DNA of 64,000 nucleotides from Rhodobacteraceae bacterium IMCC1335 (GTDB taxonomy: Bacteria; Pseudomonadota; Alphaproteobacteria; Rhodobacterales; Rhodobacteraceae). Below are positions 48,365-57,835 of the stretch, in pieces. Within the stretch, counting starts at the first letter, position 1. Each line of letters begins with the position of its first letter. The translations under genes and the position numbers were made by a program. A model generated the notes under the pieces. That model ran no database searches, was not told the origin of the DNA, and saw only the letters and a list, made by a program, of their open reading frames with translations. Where the stretch lies: the NCBI GenBank assembly GCA_039640495.1, contig CP046864.1, positions 3,087,001-3,151,000 of the forward strand, given 5' to 3'.

Positions 48365-50140
48365 ATGAAAATGACAACCGAAGAAGCCTTTGTAAAAACC
48401 CTACAAATGCACGGCATAGAGCACGCATTTGGTATTATCGGCTCGGCCTTCATGCCCATTTCGGATATTTTCCCCCAAGCAGGTATCTCTTTCTGGGATT
48501 GTGCTCACGAAGGTTCAGGCGGCATGATGGCGGATGGCTACACCCGCGCCTCTGGCAAAATGTCGATGATGATCGCGCAAAATGGCCCCGGTATTACAAA
48601 TTTCGTAACCGCCGTAAAAACCGCCTATTGGAATCACACGCCTTTGCTTTTGGTAACGCCGCAAGCCGCCAATAAAACCATCGGACAAGGTGGGTTTCAG
48701 GAAGTGGAGCAGATGGCCCTGTTTGAAGATATGGTGGCCTATCAAGAAGAAGTACGCGATGCCAGCCGCGTGGCAGAAGTTCTAAACCGGGTGATATTGA
48801 ACGCCAAGCGCGCCTCTGCACCGGCGCAAATCAACATGCCGCGTGATTTCTGGACGCAAGTGATTGATATTGATCTGCCCGAAATCGTAAGCTTTGAACG
48901 GCCCAATGGCGGCAGCGATGCCATCGCACAGGCAGCAGCGCTTCTGGATTCAGCTGCGTTTCCGGTGATTTTAAACGGTGCAGGGGTGATTTTGGCAGAT
49001 GGGATTGAAGCAAGCAAAAAGCTTGCCGAGCGCCTCGATGCACCCGTTTGCGTGGGCTATCAGCATAATGACGCCTTCCCCGGCTCGCACCCTCTTTTCG
49101 CAGGCCCGCTCGGGTATAACGGATCAAAAGCCGCGATGGAGCTGATTTTAAAAGCGGATGTTGTTTTATGCCTTGGCACCCGCTTAAACCCGTTTTCCAC
49201 ACTGCCGGGATATGGCATTGATTACTGGCCAAAAGACGCAAAAATCATTCAGGTCGATATCAATGCTGACCGAATCGGATTGACCAAAAAAGTCAGTGTT
49301 GGAATTATTGGCGATGCGAAAAAAGTGGCCGAGGGCATTTTTGAACAACTTTCGCGATCGGCCGGGGATGCCGGGCGCAGCGAACGCAAAGCCACCATTG
49401 CACAAACCAAATCTGCTTGGGCGCAACAACTTTCGAGCATGGATCACGAAGAAGATGATCCCGGCACCACATGGAACCAGCGCGCGCGCGCTGCCAAGCC
49501 CGATTGGATGAGCCCCCGCATGGCCTGGCGTGCAATCCAAAGCGCTCTGCCCAAAGATGCTGTGATCAGCTCTGATATCGGCAATAATTGCGCAATCGGA
49601 AATGCCTATCCCAGCTTTGAAGACGGCCGTAAATATCTTGCGCCGGGCTTGTTTGGCCCCTGTGGATACGGGCTTCCTTCAATCGTAGGTGCTAAAATTG
49701 GATGTCCAGACGTTCCCGTTGTTGGGTTCTCGGGCGATGGCGCGTTTGGTATTGCAGTGACCGAGCTAACCGCAATTGGCCGGGGAGAATGGCCCGCCGT
49801 CACCATGATCGTTTTCCGGAATTATCAATGGGGCGCGGAAAAGCGTAACTCAACCTTATGGTACGAAGATAACTTCGTGGGAACCGAGCTTGATACGCAA
49901 GTGTCTTATGCCGGCATCGCGCAAGCATGCGCTCTGCAAGGCGTTCAAGCCCATACGATGGATGAGTTGCGCGACGCATTGAACAAGGCGATTGAGGATC
50001 AAATGAAACATGGCAAAACCACCCTGATTGAAGCCATGATCAACCAAGAGCTGGGCGAACCGTTCCGCCGCGATGCGATGAAGAAACCGGTTGCGGTTGC
50101 GGGCATTAGCGCCTCGGATATGCGACCACAAACCGTCTAA
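48365..50140 (+). CDS. xsc: Sulfoacetaldehyde acetyltransferase
   Basis: Xsc is a thiamine-diphosphate enzyme that converts sulfoacetaldehyde and phosphate to acetyl phosphate and sulfite. The 591-aa length is exact for the family. The catalytic glutamate region is FWDCAHEGSGGMMADGYTRA. The ThDP/Mg motif is GDGAFGIAVTELTAIGRGEW extending to the asparagine in FRNYQWGAEKRN. The start MKMTTEEAFVKTLQMHGIEH follows CAGGAGACC. It lies between tauR and ackA and has its own TauR-like operator pair. Confidence 0.96.
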   Translation: MKMTTEEAFVKTLQMHGIEHAFGIIGSAFMPISDIFPQAGISFWDCAHEGSGGMMADGYTRASGKMSMMIAQNGPGITNFVTAVKTAYWNHTPLLLVTPQAANKTIGQGGFQEVEQMALFEDMVAYQEEVRDASRVAEVLNRVILNAKRASAPAQINMPRDFWTQVIDIDLPEIVSFERPNGGSDAIAQAAALLDSAAFPVILNGAGVILADGIEASKKLAERLDAPVCVGYQHNDAFPGSHPLFAGPLGYNGSKAAMELILKADVVLCLGTRLNPFSTLPGYGIDYWPKDAKIIQVDINADRIGLTKKVSVGIIGDAKKVAEGIFEQLSRSAGDAGRSERKATIAQTKSAWAQQLSSMDHEEDDPGTTWNQRARAAKPDWMSPRMAWRAIQSALPKDAVISSDIGNNCAIGNAYPSFEDGRKYLAPGLFGPCGYGLPSIVGAKIGCPDVPVVGFSGDGAFGIAVTELTAIGRGEWPAVTMIVFRNYQWGAEKRNSTLWYEDNFVGTELDTQVSYAGIAQACALQGVQAHTMDELRDALNKAIEDQMKHGKTTLIEAMINQELGEPFRRDAMKKPVAVAGISASDMRPQTV

Positions 50141-50150
50141 ATCAAAGGAA

Positions 50151-50168
50151 ACGCCCCCAGCGGGGCGT
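50151..50168 (+). other. Hairpin between xsc and ackA
   Basis: ACGCCCC (50151-50157) and GGGGCGT (50162-50168) form a 7-bp stem starting 10 bp after the xsc stop. There is no T-run, so partial termination or mRNA protection is more likely than a full stop. Confidence 0.4.
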
Positions 50169-50263
50169 CTCCGGCCTTTGTGATAAAATTTTCGCCGATG
50201 GGCTGATTTGGCATGCACCAAATTCCACCGGCGGAGAGCCGTTTTATTGAGAGGAAGCAGATC

Positions 50264-51424
50264 ATGCCGAAAGCCAAAGACACCGCTTTGATCTTGGTTT
50301 TGAACGCGGGTTCTTCTTCGATTAAATTCGCCGTTTTTGATACCGATCTTCGGCAAGAAATTGGTGGCATTGTTGAAGGGATCGGTGGGGCCTCAACGAT
50401 TAAGATCGCCGATCAATCGCGCGCGATACCCTTCATCGATCACAAATCGGCGCTCAGCGGTATCTTATCGTCCTTGGCGGAACATCATTACGGTTTAGAG
50501 CGATTTTCGGCGGCAGCGCACCGGGTGGTTCACGGCGGGCGCAAGCTGACCGCACCGGTGCGCCTTACCCCGGATATCCGCGTTGAAATCGGCAATTGCA
50601 CACCTCTTGCACCTTTGCACAACCCCCATAATCTGGCCGCCATTAACACCTTGGCCGAACTGGCGCCTGACCTGCCCCAATATGCCAGCTTTGACACCTC
50701 GTTCCACGCAAGCAACCCCGAAGTCGCCACGCGCTATGCGATTCCCCGCATGATCGAAACCAAAGGCATCCGGCGCTACGGGTTTCACGGGCTGTCCTTT
50801 TCCTCATTGGTGCGTCAGTTGCCGCATATATCAGGGGAAAAGCTTCCCTCGCGTTTACTGGCCTTTCATTTGGGCAATGGTGCCAGCCTCTGCGCGATTA
50901 AAAACGGCCAGTCTGTTGCCACCACAATGGGATATTCACCGCTCGATGGCTTGACCATGGGCACCCGCTCAGGCGGGATCGATGCAAATGCGGTTTTGCG
51001 CCTGGTGGAAGATAATGGCCTTTTGCGAACCAAAGCGATTCTGAACCATGAAAGCGGCTTACTTGGATTGTCGGGCGGCAAATCAGATATGCGCAATTTG
51101 ATGCTGGATCCAAGCGCTGACAGTGCCTTTGCCATCGAACATTTCTGCTATTGGTCTTTGCGCCATGCCGGATCCTTAATCGCGGCCATGGAGGGGCTTG
51201 ATGCGATTGCTTTCACCGGCGGGATTGGTGAAAACGCTCTCGGGGTCCGCGCGCGTATTTTGCGGGGTTTGGAATGGGCTGGCGTTCGGATGAATCCAGA
51301 TGCCAATCACAGCCACAAGCCACGCTTGCAGGCGGAAAGTTCAAAAGTATCAATATGGGTTGTACCCGCCAGAGAAGAAGAAACCATCGCGGCAGATGCA
51401 CTGGCGCTGATTCAGGCGCAATAG
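50264..51424 (+). CDS. ackA: Acetate kinase
   Basis: AckA interconverts acetyl phosphate + ADP and acetate + ATP. The start at 50264 (MPKAKDTALILVLNAGSSSI, 386 aa) follows GAGAGGAAG; the longer frame is not used. Signature motifs are NAGSSSIKFAVF at the N-terminus, HRVVHGGRKL, DTSFHAS, RRYGFHGLS and TRSGGIDANAVLR. Next to xsc it can draw ATP directly from the acetyl phosphate made from taurine. Confidence 0.95.
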   Translation: MPKAKDTALILVLNAGSSSIKFAVFDTDLRQEIGGIVEGIGGASTIKIADQSRAIPFIDHKSALSGILSSLAEHHYGLERFSAAAHRVVHGGRKLTAPVRLTPDIRVEIGNCTPLAPLHNPHNLAAINTLAELAPDLPQYASFDTSFHASNPEVATRYAIPRMIETKGIRRYGFHGLSFSSLVRQLPHISGEKLPSRLLAFHLGNGASLCAIKNGQSVATTMGYSPLDGLTMGTRSGGIDANAVLRLVEDNGLLRTKAILNHESGLLGLSGGKSDMRNLMLDPSADSAFAIEHFCYWSLRHAGSLIAAMEGLDAIAFTGGIGENALGVRARILRGLEWAGVRMNPDANHSHKPRLQAESSKVSIWVVPAREEETIAADALALIQAQ

Positions 51425-51429
51425 ATGTT

Positions 51430-52281
51430 TTACCCCAGCGCCACAGTCACCGCCGTTGCGGCTACAATATCCGACACGCTGGCCCCGCGACTAAGATCAC
51501 AAACCGGCTTTGAAAACCCTTGTAACATTGGCCCAATCGCCTGCGCGCCGGCCAGTTCTTGGGCCAATTTATATGCAATATTGCCAGCATTAAGATCGGG
51601 AAAAATCAATACATTGGCCTGCCCTTGGCCCAATGATTTTTTCGCTGCAATCGCAGGGTTTAACGCCGCATCGGCTTGGATTGGGCCCAAGAAACCCGTT
51701 TCCTGGGCGGCAGCGGCAACCATATCAACGCTTTCTCCGCTGCCCGATTTACCCGTTGAAAACGAGAGCAACGCCATATCAACGCGATCCAGCAAAGCCT
51801 TAGCCGAGTGTTCAGAAGCACGCGCAATATCCGCCAATTGCCCCGCATCAGGCGCTAGGTTCACCGCGCAATCGGCAAAAATCATATCGCGGCCATCAGG
51901 GAAAAGCATCAGAAAGAATGAAGAAGGCGTGCGCACGCCAGGGCGCAGCCCGATCACAATGCTGGCCGCTTCAATCACCCGTTTTGTTGGACTGTCAGCG
52001 CCAGCCACCATCGCGTCCGCCGCCCCCGAGGCCACCATCGCGGCAGCCCTGAACATCGGCTTGGCCAACATGCGCCTCGCAATCGCCTCTTTAAGCCCGC
52101 GGCGTTCAACCAAACCCGCGACCATCGCATCGCTTACTGGGCTTAGTGGAACCGGATCCGCCAGCCCTTTTGCGCGCAGCTGTTGCGCCGCTTCGGCAAT
52201 CCGCGGATCTTCTATTTCCGGCAACACCACCCGCGCGGCACGCGCTTTCGCGCGGTCAAATATATTTTCAAGAACCGACAT
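51430..52281 (-). CDS. pta: Phosphate acetyltransferase (short form)
   Basis: Pta turns acetyl phosphate and CoA into acetyl-CoA. The 283-aa form is the catalytic PTA_PTB domain without the long N-terminal DRTGG extension of enterobacteria, as is common next to xsc in roseobacters. Motifs include RVVLPEIEDPRIAEAAQQLR and DAMVAGADSPTKRVIEAASI. The start at 52281 (MSVLENIFDRAKAR) follows GGAGG. It faces ackA, only 5 bp apart, and is divergent from citrate synthase with 33 bp between the starts, so it cannot share the xsc-ackA transcript. Confidence 0.93.
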   Translation of the reverse strand: MSVLENIFDRAKARAARVVLPEIEDPRIAEAAQQLRAKGLADPVPLSPVSDAMVAGLVERRGLKEAIARRMLAKPMFRAAAMVASGAADAMVAGADSPTKRVIEAASIVIGLRPGVRTPSSFFLMLFPDGRDMIFADCAVNLAPDAGQLADIARASEHSAKALLDRVDMALLSFSTGKSGSGESVDMVAAAAQETGFLGPIQADAALNPAIAAKKSLGQGQANVLIFPDLNAGNIAYKLAQELAGAQAIGPMLQGFSKPVCDLSRGASVSDIVAATAVTVALG

Positions 52282-52314
52282 GATGACCTCCATCTGTCGA
52301 GCAAGGAGCCTAAA

Positions 52315-53448
52315 ATGAGCACAGACGTCAAGATCAACCGTGGTCTAAAAAGTATTTATTTTGAAAGATCTGGCGTGAGCCATATTGACGGCGCGAAGGG
52401 CGAGCTCAGTTACCGCGGTTATTCGATCCATGATTTGGCCACCAAATCCACATTTGAAGAGGTCAGCTATCTTTTGATCTATGGGGAATTGCCGACACCG
52501 CCCCAACTGGCAGAGTTTGATCATAAATTGAAAGCGGCGCGCCAATTGCCCCCCGCAGTATATGACATCATCAAAGCCGCCAGCGCCGGGCACCCGATGG
52601 ATGTGTTGCGCACCGCCGTTTCAAGCTTGGCCGCGTTAGAGCCCGACAGCCAAAATGTCAGCGAGGAAGATTTTATCGAAAATGGTATCCGCCTGACCTC
52701 ACAAGTGCCGATGATCATCGCCGCGCATGAAAATATCCGCAACGGGCGCCAACCCATCGCGGCAGATCCAACGCTGAGCCACGCCGCCAATTGGTTATGG
52801 ATGTTGAAGGGGGAAGTGCCGTCTGAAGACGCGGCGAGATTGGCGGATGTCGATTTCATCCTCCATGCTGAGCATGGCAGCAATGCCAGCAGCTTCGCCG
52901 CCCGCGTCACGATCGGAACCGAAGCCAATTTGCATGGCGCCATCGTCACTGCGCTTTCCACACTGGCGGGGCCGGCGCATGGCGGCGCGGCAGAAGATGT
53001 GATGAAAATGGTGCAGGAAATTGGCACGCCTGAGAATGCGGCCGCTTATGTTAAAGAGAAACGCGGCAAACGTGAGCCGGTGACCGGATTTGGCCACCGC
53101 GTTTATCGCGCCGAGGATCCGCGCGCGCGTCACATGCGCGAAGGTGTGCGTAAATTGGGCGAAGAAATGGGCGCTCCGGAATGGTATGAAATATTGCAAA
53201 GCGTGGTTGGCGCGATGAAACCCTATGCACGCCATGGCCTAAACGTGAATGTCGATTTCTATTCAGGCGTGATTTACCAGTTGCACGGTATTCCGATGGA
53301 TCTTTACGTTCCAATTTTTGCCATTGGCCGCATGCCAGGATGGATAATCCAATGCGTTGAGCAATTGCGGGGAAATATATTAATTCGCCCACTTACCTTG
53401 TATAATGGCCCCGAAATGCGCGACTATGTGAGCCTCGATGATCGATAG
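52315..53448 (+). CDS. Citrate synthase family protein
   Basis: The 377-aa enzyme is a type II-like short citrate synthase (citrate or 2-methylcitrate synthase). It lacks the long N-terminal domain of the main Gram-negative GltA. Catalytic residues are visible: histidine in LHAEHGSNASSFAARV, histidine in TGFGHRVYRAEDPRARHM, and aspartate in NVNVDFYSGVIYQL. The start at 52315 follows GCAAGGAGCC. It lies between pta and the sulfite exporter, suggesting it takes acetyl-CoA from sulfonate breakdown. The exact acyl substrate cannot be decided. Confidence 0.88.
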   Translation: MSTDVKINRGLKSIYFERSGVSHIDGAKGELSYRGYSIHDLATKSTFEEVSYLLIYGELPTPPQLAEFDHKLKAARQLPPAVYDIIKAASAGHPMDVLRTAVSSLAALEPDSQNVSEEDFIENGIRLTSQVPMIIAAHENIRNGRQPIAADPTLSHAANWLWMLKGEVPSEDAARLADVDFILHAEHGSNASSFAARVTIGTEANLHGAIVTALSTLAGPAHGGAAEDVMKMVQEIGTPENAAAYVKEKRGKREPVTGFGHRVYRAEDPRARHMREGVRKLGEEMGAPEWYEILQSVVGAMKPYARHGLNVNVDFYSGVIYQLHGIPMDLYVPIFAIGRMPGWIIQCVEQLRGNILIRPLTLYNGPEMRDYVSLDDR

Positions 53449-53506
53449 AACTTCATCATATCAACGTTTTGAGGGGCTTGCCAGCTTCGTAAGGTCAGAC
53501 GCTTAA

Positions 53507-54267
53507 ATGTTTGAAACCTTAAGCAGCGCGCTGGCCCTTACAAAGTCAGATATAATCACGCTGGCGTTGATTTGTTTTGCCGCAGGACTGGTGCGCGGCT
53601 TCTCTGGTTTTGCGCTTTCGGCTGTGGCCATGGCCTCTGCAGCAAGCTTTATCCCACCGGTCGAATTGATCCCTTTATGTTGGTGGCTGGAGATTGCAGC
53701 CAGCGCGCTTTTAATTCGAGGCAATTGGTATAATGCGCGAAAAAAACTGTTTTACTGCTTTCAATTGGTACATTGATTGGGCTGCCTTTGGGTCTGGTTC
53801 TCACCACAAATGTGCCGGTAGCGCTGTCGCAGAATATCGCCTTATTGCTGATCATGGTTCTTGCGACGCTGCTGCTGATGGGTCTGCGCCTTGAAGCTTT
53901 GCACAGACCCCTTGGAACGGTTTTTGCTGGAATCGGCGCTGGTTTGGGCACAGGTTTGGCCAGCGTGGGGGGCATGGTGGTCGCAATTTTCATGCTGTCT
54001 TTCAAAGGCTCGCCCGCAACCATGCGCGCAACGGTTATCTTATTTTTGCTGCTCAGCAGCGGCCTCAGCGTGGCAAATTATTTTTTATTTGATGTCATGA
54101 CCCAAATCGCCGTGTTTCGCGGTATATTTTTTATTGTTCCGGCAATAATCGGGGTGCATCTTGGAACGAAATTCTTTATCCCGAAGTGGGAACATTTTTA
54201 CCGACCCTTTTGTTTGACTCTGTTGATCATCTTGTCAGGCGCAGGATTGGTGAGACTCATCGCGTAA
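53507..54267 (+). pseudogene. TauE/SafE-family sulfite exporter, frameshifted in an A-run
   Basis: The membrane protein belongs to the TauE/SafE family and would export sulfite. The first frame gives the first repeat (LICFAAGLVRGFSGFALSAV). It shifts at the run of seven A at 53740-53746. One more A restores KKTVLLLSIGTLIGLPLGLV and the second half (GAGLGTGLASVGGMVVAIFM). The repaired protein is 253 aa with about eight helices, the normal size. The intact remainder points to an indel error, a fresh mutation, or a gene read by slippage on the A-run. Context (xsc, soeABC) supports sulfite as substrate. Confidence 0.8.
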
Positions 54268-54284
54268 AATCAGGAAAGCGTCAC

Positions 54285-57089
54285 ATGAAAGACCAACCAT
54301 ATCTGGACACATCGCCAAAAGTCTCAGACGAAATACGGAAAACCACCTGTTATATGTGCGCGTGCCGTTGCGGCATCAATGTTCATATGAAAGAGGGGAA
54401 AGTTGCCTATATCGAGGGCAATCGTGACCACCCTGTGAACAAAGGCGTTTTATGCGCCAAAGGCAGTGCCGGCATTATGCAGGTCAATGCCCCGTCTCGC
54501 TTAAACGCGCCGCTCAAACGGGTTGGACCCCGCGGTTCTGGCCAGTTTGAGGAAATCAGCTGGGATGAGGCGCTCGATATGGCAGCGGGCTGGCTCAAGC
54601 CAATCCGCGACGAAAATCCCGAAAAATTGGCCTTTTTTACGGGCCGTGATCAATCGCAAAGCTTTACCAGTTTCTGGGCTCAAAATTTTGGCACCCCGAA
54701 TTATGCTGCCCATGGCGGCTTTTGCAGCGTTAATATGGCGGCTGCGGGCATCTATACGATGGGCGGCGCGTTTTGGGAGTTTGGTCAACCAGATTGGGAC
54801 CATACCAAATTGTTTATGCTCTTTGGCGTGGCTGAAGATCATGACAGCAATCCAATCAAAATGGGCCTTGGCAAGTTGAAAGAACGCGGCGCCAAGGTGA
54901 TTGGCGTTAATCCCATCCGCACCGGCTATAACGCTGTTGCCGATGAATGGGTGGGCATTACCCCGGGCACGGATGGGTTGTTCATCCTATCGTTAATCCA
55001 TGAGCTGTTAAAAGCCGGCAGAATCGATCTGCATTATCTGTCACAATATACAAATGCGCCGGTTCTGCTGGATGCGGAAACCGGGCTTTTGATGCGCGAT
55101 GAAAATGGCAAAGAACTGGTCATTGATCGCAGCACCAAAAAACCCGCCCCCTTCGATCAAAAAGGCGTGAAACCCGATTTGAACAGCAGCCGCCGTATTG
55201 GCGGCACCACGCATCGGACGGTTTTTCATGCAATGATCGAACGCTATCTTGACCCGCAATATGCCCCCGAAGCGGTGGCCAAAGACGTCGGTATCCCAGC
55301 TGGTAAAATTCGTGCTATCGCGAATGAGCTGGCGCGGGTGGCCTTTGACGAAGCCATTGAGCTGGATCAAGAATGGACCGATTTTCGCGGTGAAACCCAT
55401 ACAAAAATGACCGGGCGGCCCGTCAGTTTCCACGCGATGCGCGGGATTTCGGCGCATTCGAACGGGTTTCAAACATGCCGTGCGCTGCATATTTTGCAGA
55501 TCATTCTAGGCAGCGTCGAAGCCCCGGGCGGCTTTCGCTTTAAACCTCCCTATCCAAAGCCGGCAACAATCCATCCAAAGCCGCATTGCAAAACCACTCC
55601 GGGTGCACCGCTTGACGGTCCGCATCTGGGTTTTGTGCATGGGCCAGAAGATCTTTGTTTGAAAGACGATGGCAGCCCGGCGCGGATTGATAAGGCTTTC
55701 ACCTGGGAAAACCCAATGTCCGCGCATGGTTTGATGCATATGGTGATTTCCAACGCGCATGCCGGAGATCCCTATAAGATCGACACTTTGTTCATGTATA
55801 TGGCCAATATGTCCTGGAACAGCTCGATGAACACCCGTGGCGTGATCGATATGCTTACCGATCAGGATGAAAACGGCGATTATGTGATCCCCAGGATCAT
55901 TTATTCGGATGCGTATTCTTCTGAAATGGTTGCCTATGCCGATCTGATCCTGCCCGATGCCACTTATCTAGAGCGCCATGATTGCATCAGCTTGCTTGAC
56001 CGCCCGATTTGTGAAGCCGACGGATTGGCAGATGCAATCCGTTGGCCGGTGATCGAGCCGGACCGCGATGTGCGCGGCTTCCAATCCGTGCTTTGCGAGC
56101 TTGGCGCAAAACTGGATTTACCAGGCTTTGTGAATGAGGATGGCAGCCAGAAATATGCCGATTATGCAGATTACATCGTATCGCATGAGCGCAAACCGGG
56201 CATTGGCCCATTGGCGGGCTTTCGCGGAGATGGCAGCGATGCCGGGCGCGGCGCGCCAAATCCCAAACAGCTTGAGCGCTATATCGAAAATGGCGGCTTT
56301 TTCGTCGAACATGTTCCCGAAGGTGCCAATTACTATAAGCCCTGGAACAGCGCCTATCAGGATTGGGCTATGAAAATGGGCCTTATTGACAGCCCACAAC
56401 CCTATTTATTTCAACTCTATGTCGAGCCAATGCGTAAATTCCAACGCGCGGCAGAAGGCCATGGCGACAGACAACCGCCAGAGCATCTGCGCGATCGGAT
56501 CAAAGAAACGCTGGATCCCCTGCCAATTTGGTACGCGCCCGCAGAGGATTCACATATCGACCTGACAGAATATCCGATCCATGCCTTAACCCAGCGCCCA
56601 ATGGCGATGTATCATAGCTGGGGCACGCAAAATGCCTGGTTAAGGCAGATCCATGGGATGAACCCGCTATATGTGCCGAGCAAATTGATGCAAGAACATA
56701 ACTTGGTTGATGGCGCATGGGCAAAAGTAAGCTCAGTCCATGGCAGTATTACCGTCCCGGTGATGGAAATGGCCGCGTTAAACGAAAATACCGTCTGGAC
56801 ATGGAACGCGATTGGCAAGCGCAAAGGGGCCTGGGCTCTGGATGAAAAAGCCCCCGAAGCCACCAAAGGGTTTTTGCTCAACCATCTGATTCACGAGCTA
56901 TTGCCCCCCAAGGGCGATGGTTTGCGATGGGCCAATTCAGACCCGATCACGGGGCAAGCCGCATGGTTCGATTTGCGCGTGAAAATTGAAAAAGCACCGC
57001 CACCAAGTGAAAGTCAACCGGCTTTACCCACACTGAACTCTCCTGTTCAGCAAGGACCGAAAAATCTAGAATGGAAGGTGGGAGAATGA
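54285..57089 (+). CDS. soeA: Sulfite dehydrogenase SoeA, molybdopterin subunit
   Basis: The 934-aa molybdoenzyme belongs to the DMSO-reductase superfamily. The N-terminal 4Fe-4S cysteines are CYMCACRCG and later LCAKGSAG. A candidate molybdenum-ligand cysteine is in AAHGGFCSVNMAAAG. The C-terminal domain binds the second pterin. There is no Tat signal, consistent with the cytoplasmic SoeA. The start at 54285 (MKDQPYLDTSPKVSDE) follows AGGAAAG. It overlaps soeB (ATGA). SoeABC oxidises sulfite to sulfate and passes electrons to quinone; the neighbouring xsc supplies sulfite. Confidence 0.88.
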   Translation: MKDQPYLDTSPKVSDEIRKTTCYMCACRCGINVHMKEGKVAYIEGNRDHPVNKGVLCAKGSAGIMQVNAPSRLNAPLKRVGPRGSGQFEEISWDEALDMAAGWLKPIRDENPEKLAFFTGRDQSQSFTSFWAQNFGTPNYAAHGGFCSVNMAAAGIYTMGGAFWEFGQPDWDHTKLFMLFGVAEDHDSNPIKMGLGKLKERGAKVIGVNPIRTGYNAVADEWVGITPGTDGLFILSLIHELLKAGRIDLHYLSQYTNAPVLLDAETGLLMRDENGKELVIDRSTKKPAPFDQKGVKPDLNSSRRIGGTTHRTVFHAMIERYLDPQYAPEAVAKDVGIPAGKIRAIANELARVAFDEAIELDQEWTDFRGETHTKMTGRPVSFHAMRGISAHSNGFQTCRALHILQIILGSVEAPGGFRFKPPYPKPATIHPKPHCKTTPGAPLDGPHLGFVHGPEDLCLKDDGSPARIDKAFTWENPMSAHGLMHMVISNAHAGDPYKIDTLFMYMANMSWNSSMNTRGVIDMLTDQDENGDYVIPRIIYSDAYSSEMVAYADLILPDATYLERHDCISLLDRPICEADGLADAIRWPVIEPDRDVRGFQSVLCELGAKLDLPGFVNEDGSQKYADYADYIVSHERKPGIGPLAGFRGDGSDAGRGAPNPKQLERYIENGGFFVEHVPEGANYYKPWNSAYQDWAMKMGLIDSPQPYLFQLYVEPMRKFQRAAEGHGDRQPPEHLRDRIKETLDPLPIWYAPAEDSHIDLTEYPIHALTQRPMAMYHSWGTQNAWLRQIHGMNPLYVPSKLMQEHNLVDGAWAKVSSVHGSITVPVMEMAALNENTVWTWNAIGKRKGAWALDEKAPEATKGFLLNHLIHELLPPKGDGLRWANSDPITGQAAWFDLRVKIEKAPPPSESQPALPTLNSPVQQGPKNLEWKVGE

Positions 57090-57835
57090 CAACCTTACCC
57101 ACGCAAACCAACCGCAAGCTGGGGCTTGTGATTGATCTTGATACATGCGTTGGCTGCCATGCCTGCGTGATCAGCTGCAAAGGCTGGAACACTGAAAATT
57201 ATGGCGCCCCGCTCAGTGATCAAGATGCCTATGGCGGCAATCCAAGCGGTACCTTTTTGAATCGCGTCCATAGCTACGAAATGCAACCCGAACAGGGGGG
57301 CGCCGCGCAATTGGTACATTTTCCAAAATCCTGCCTGCATTGCGAAGACGCCCCTTGCGTTACAGTCTGCCCGACAGGTGCCAGCTACAAGCGCGTTGAA
57401 GACGGCATTGTCTTGGTGAATGAAAGCGATTGTATCGGCTGCGGCCTTTGCGCTTGGGCCTGCCCCTATGGCGCGCGCGAATTGGATGCGGCCGCTGGCA
57501 TCATGAAGAAATGTACGCTCTGCGTGGATCGGATTTATAATGAAAACCTACCCGAAGAAGATCGCGAACCCGCTTGCGTGCGCACCTGCCCTGCAGGCGC
57601 CCGGCATTTTGGTGATTTCGCCGATCCCAACAGCCATGTAAGCCAGCTGAGCTCGGCGCGCGGCGGTATGGATTTAATGCCCGAACAAGGAACAAAGCCG
57701 GTGAATAAATATCTGCCACCGCGGCCAAAAGATACGATGGAAGAAATTGATATTTTGGCCCCGTTCTTAGAGCCCGTGGCAAAAGAGACCACGGGCTTTA
57801 TGGCTTGGCTCGATAAAACTTTGGAGAAAATCTGA
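57086..57835 (+). CDS. soeB: Sulfite dehydrogenase SoeB, iron-sulfur subunit
   Basis: The 249-aa ferredoxin-like subunit carries four cysteine groups for four 4Fe-4S clusters: CVGCHACVISC, CLHCEDAPCVTVC, CIGCGLCAWACPYG and CTLCVDRI with CVRTCPAGARHFGD. It transfers electrons from SoeA to SoeC. The start at 57086 (MTTLPTQTNRKLGLVIDLD) overlaps the soeA stop by 4 bp; the earlier in-frame ATG lies within soeA. Its stop overlaps the soeC start by one base. Confidence 0.92.
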   Translation: MTTLPTQTNRKLGLVIDLDTCVGCHACVISCKGWNTENYGAPLSDQDAYGGNPSGTFLNRVHSYEMQPEQGGAAQLVHFPKSCLHCEDAPCVTVCPTGASYKRVEDGIVLVNESDCIGCGLCAWACPYGARELDAAAGIMKKCTLCVDRIYNENLPEEDREPACVRTCPAGARHFGDFADPNSHVSQLSSARGGMDLMPEQGTKPVNKYLPPRPKDTMEEIDILAPFLEPVAKETTGFMAWLDKTLEKI

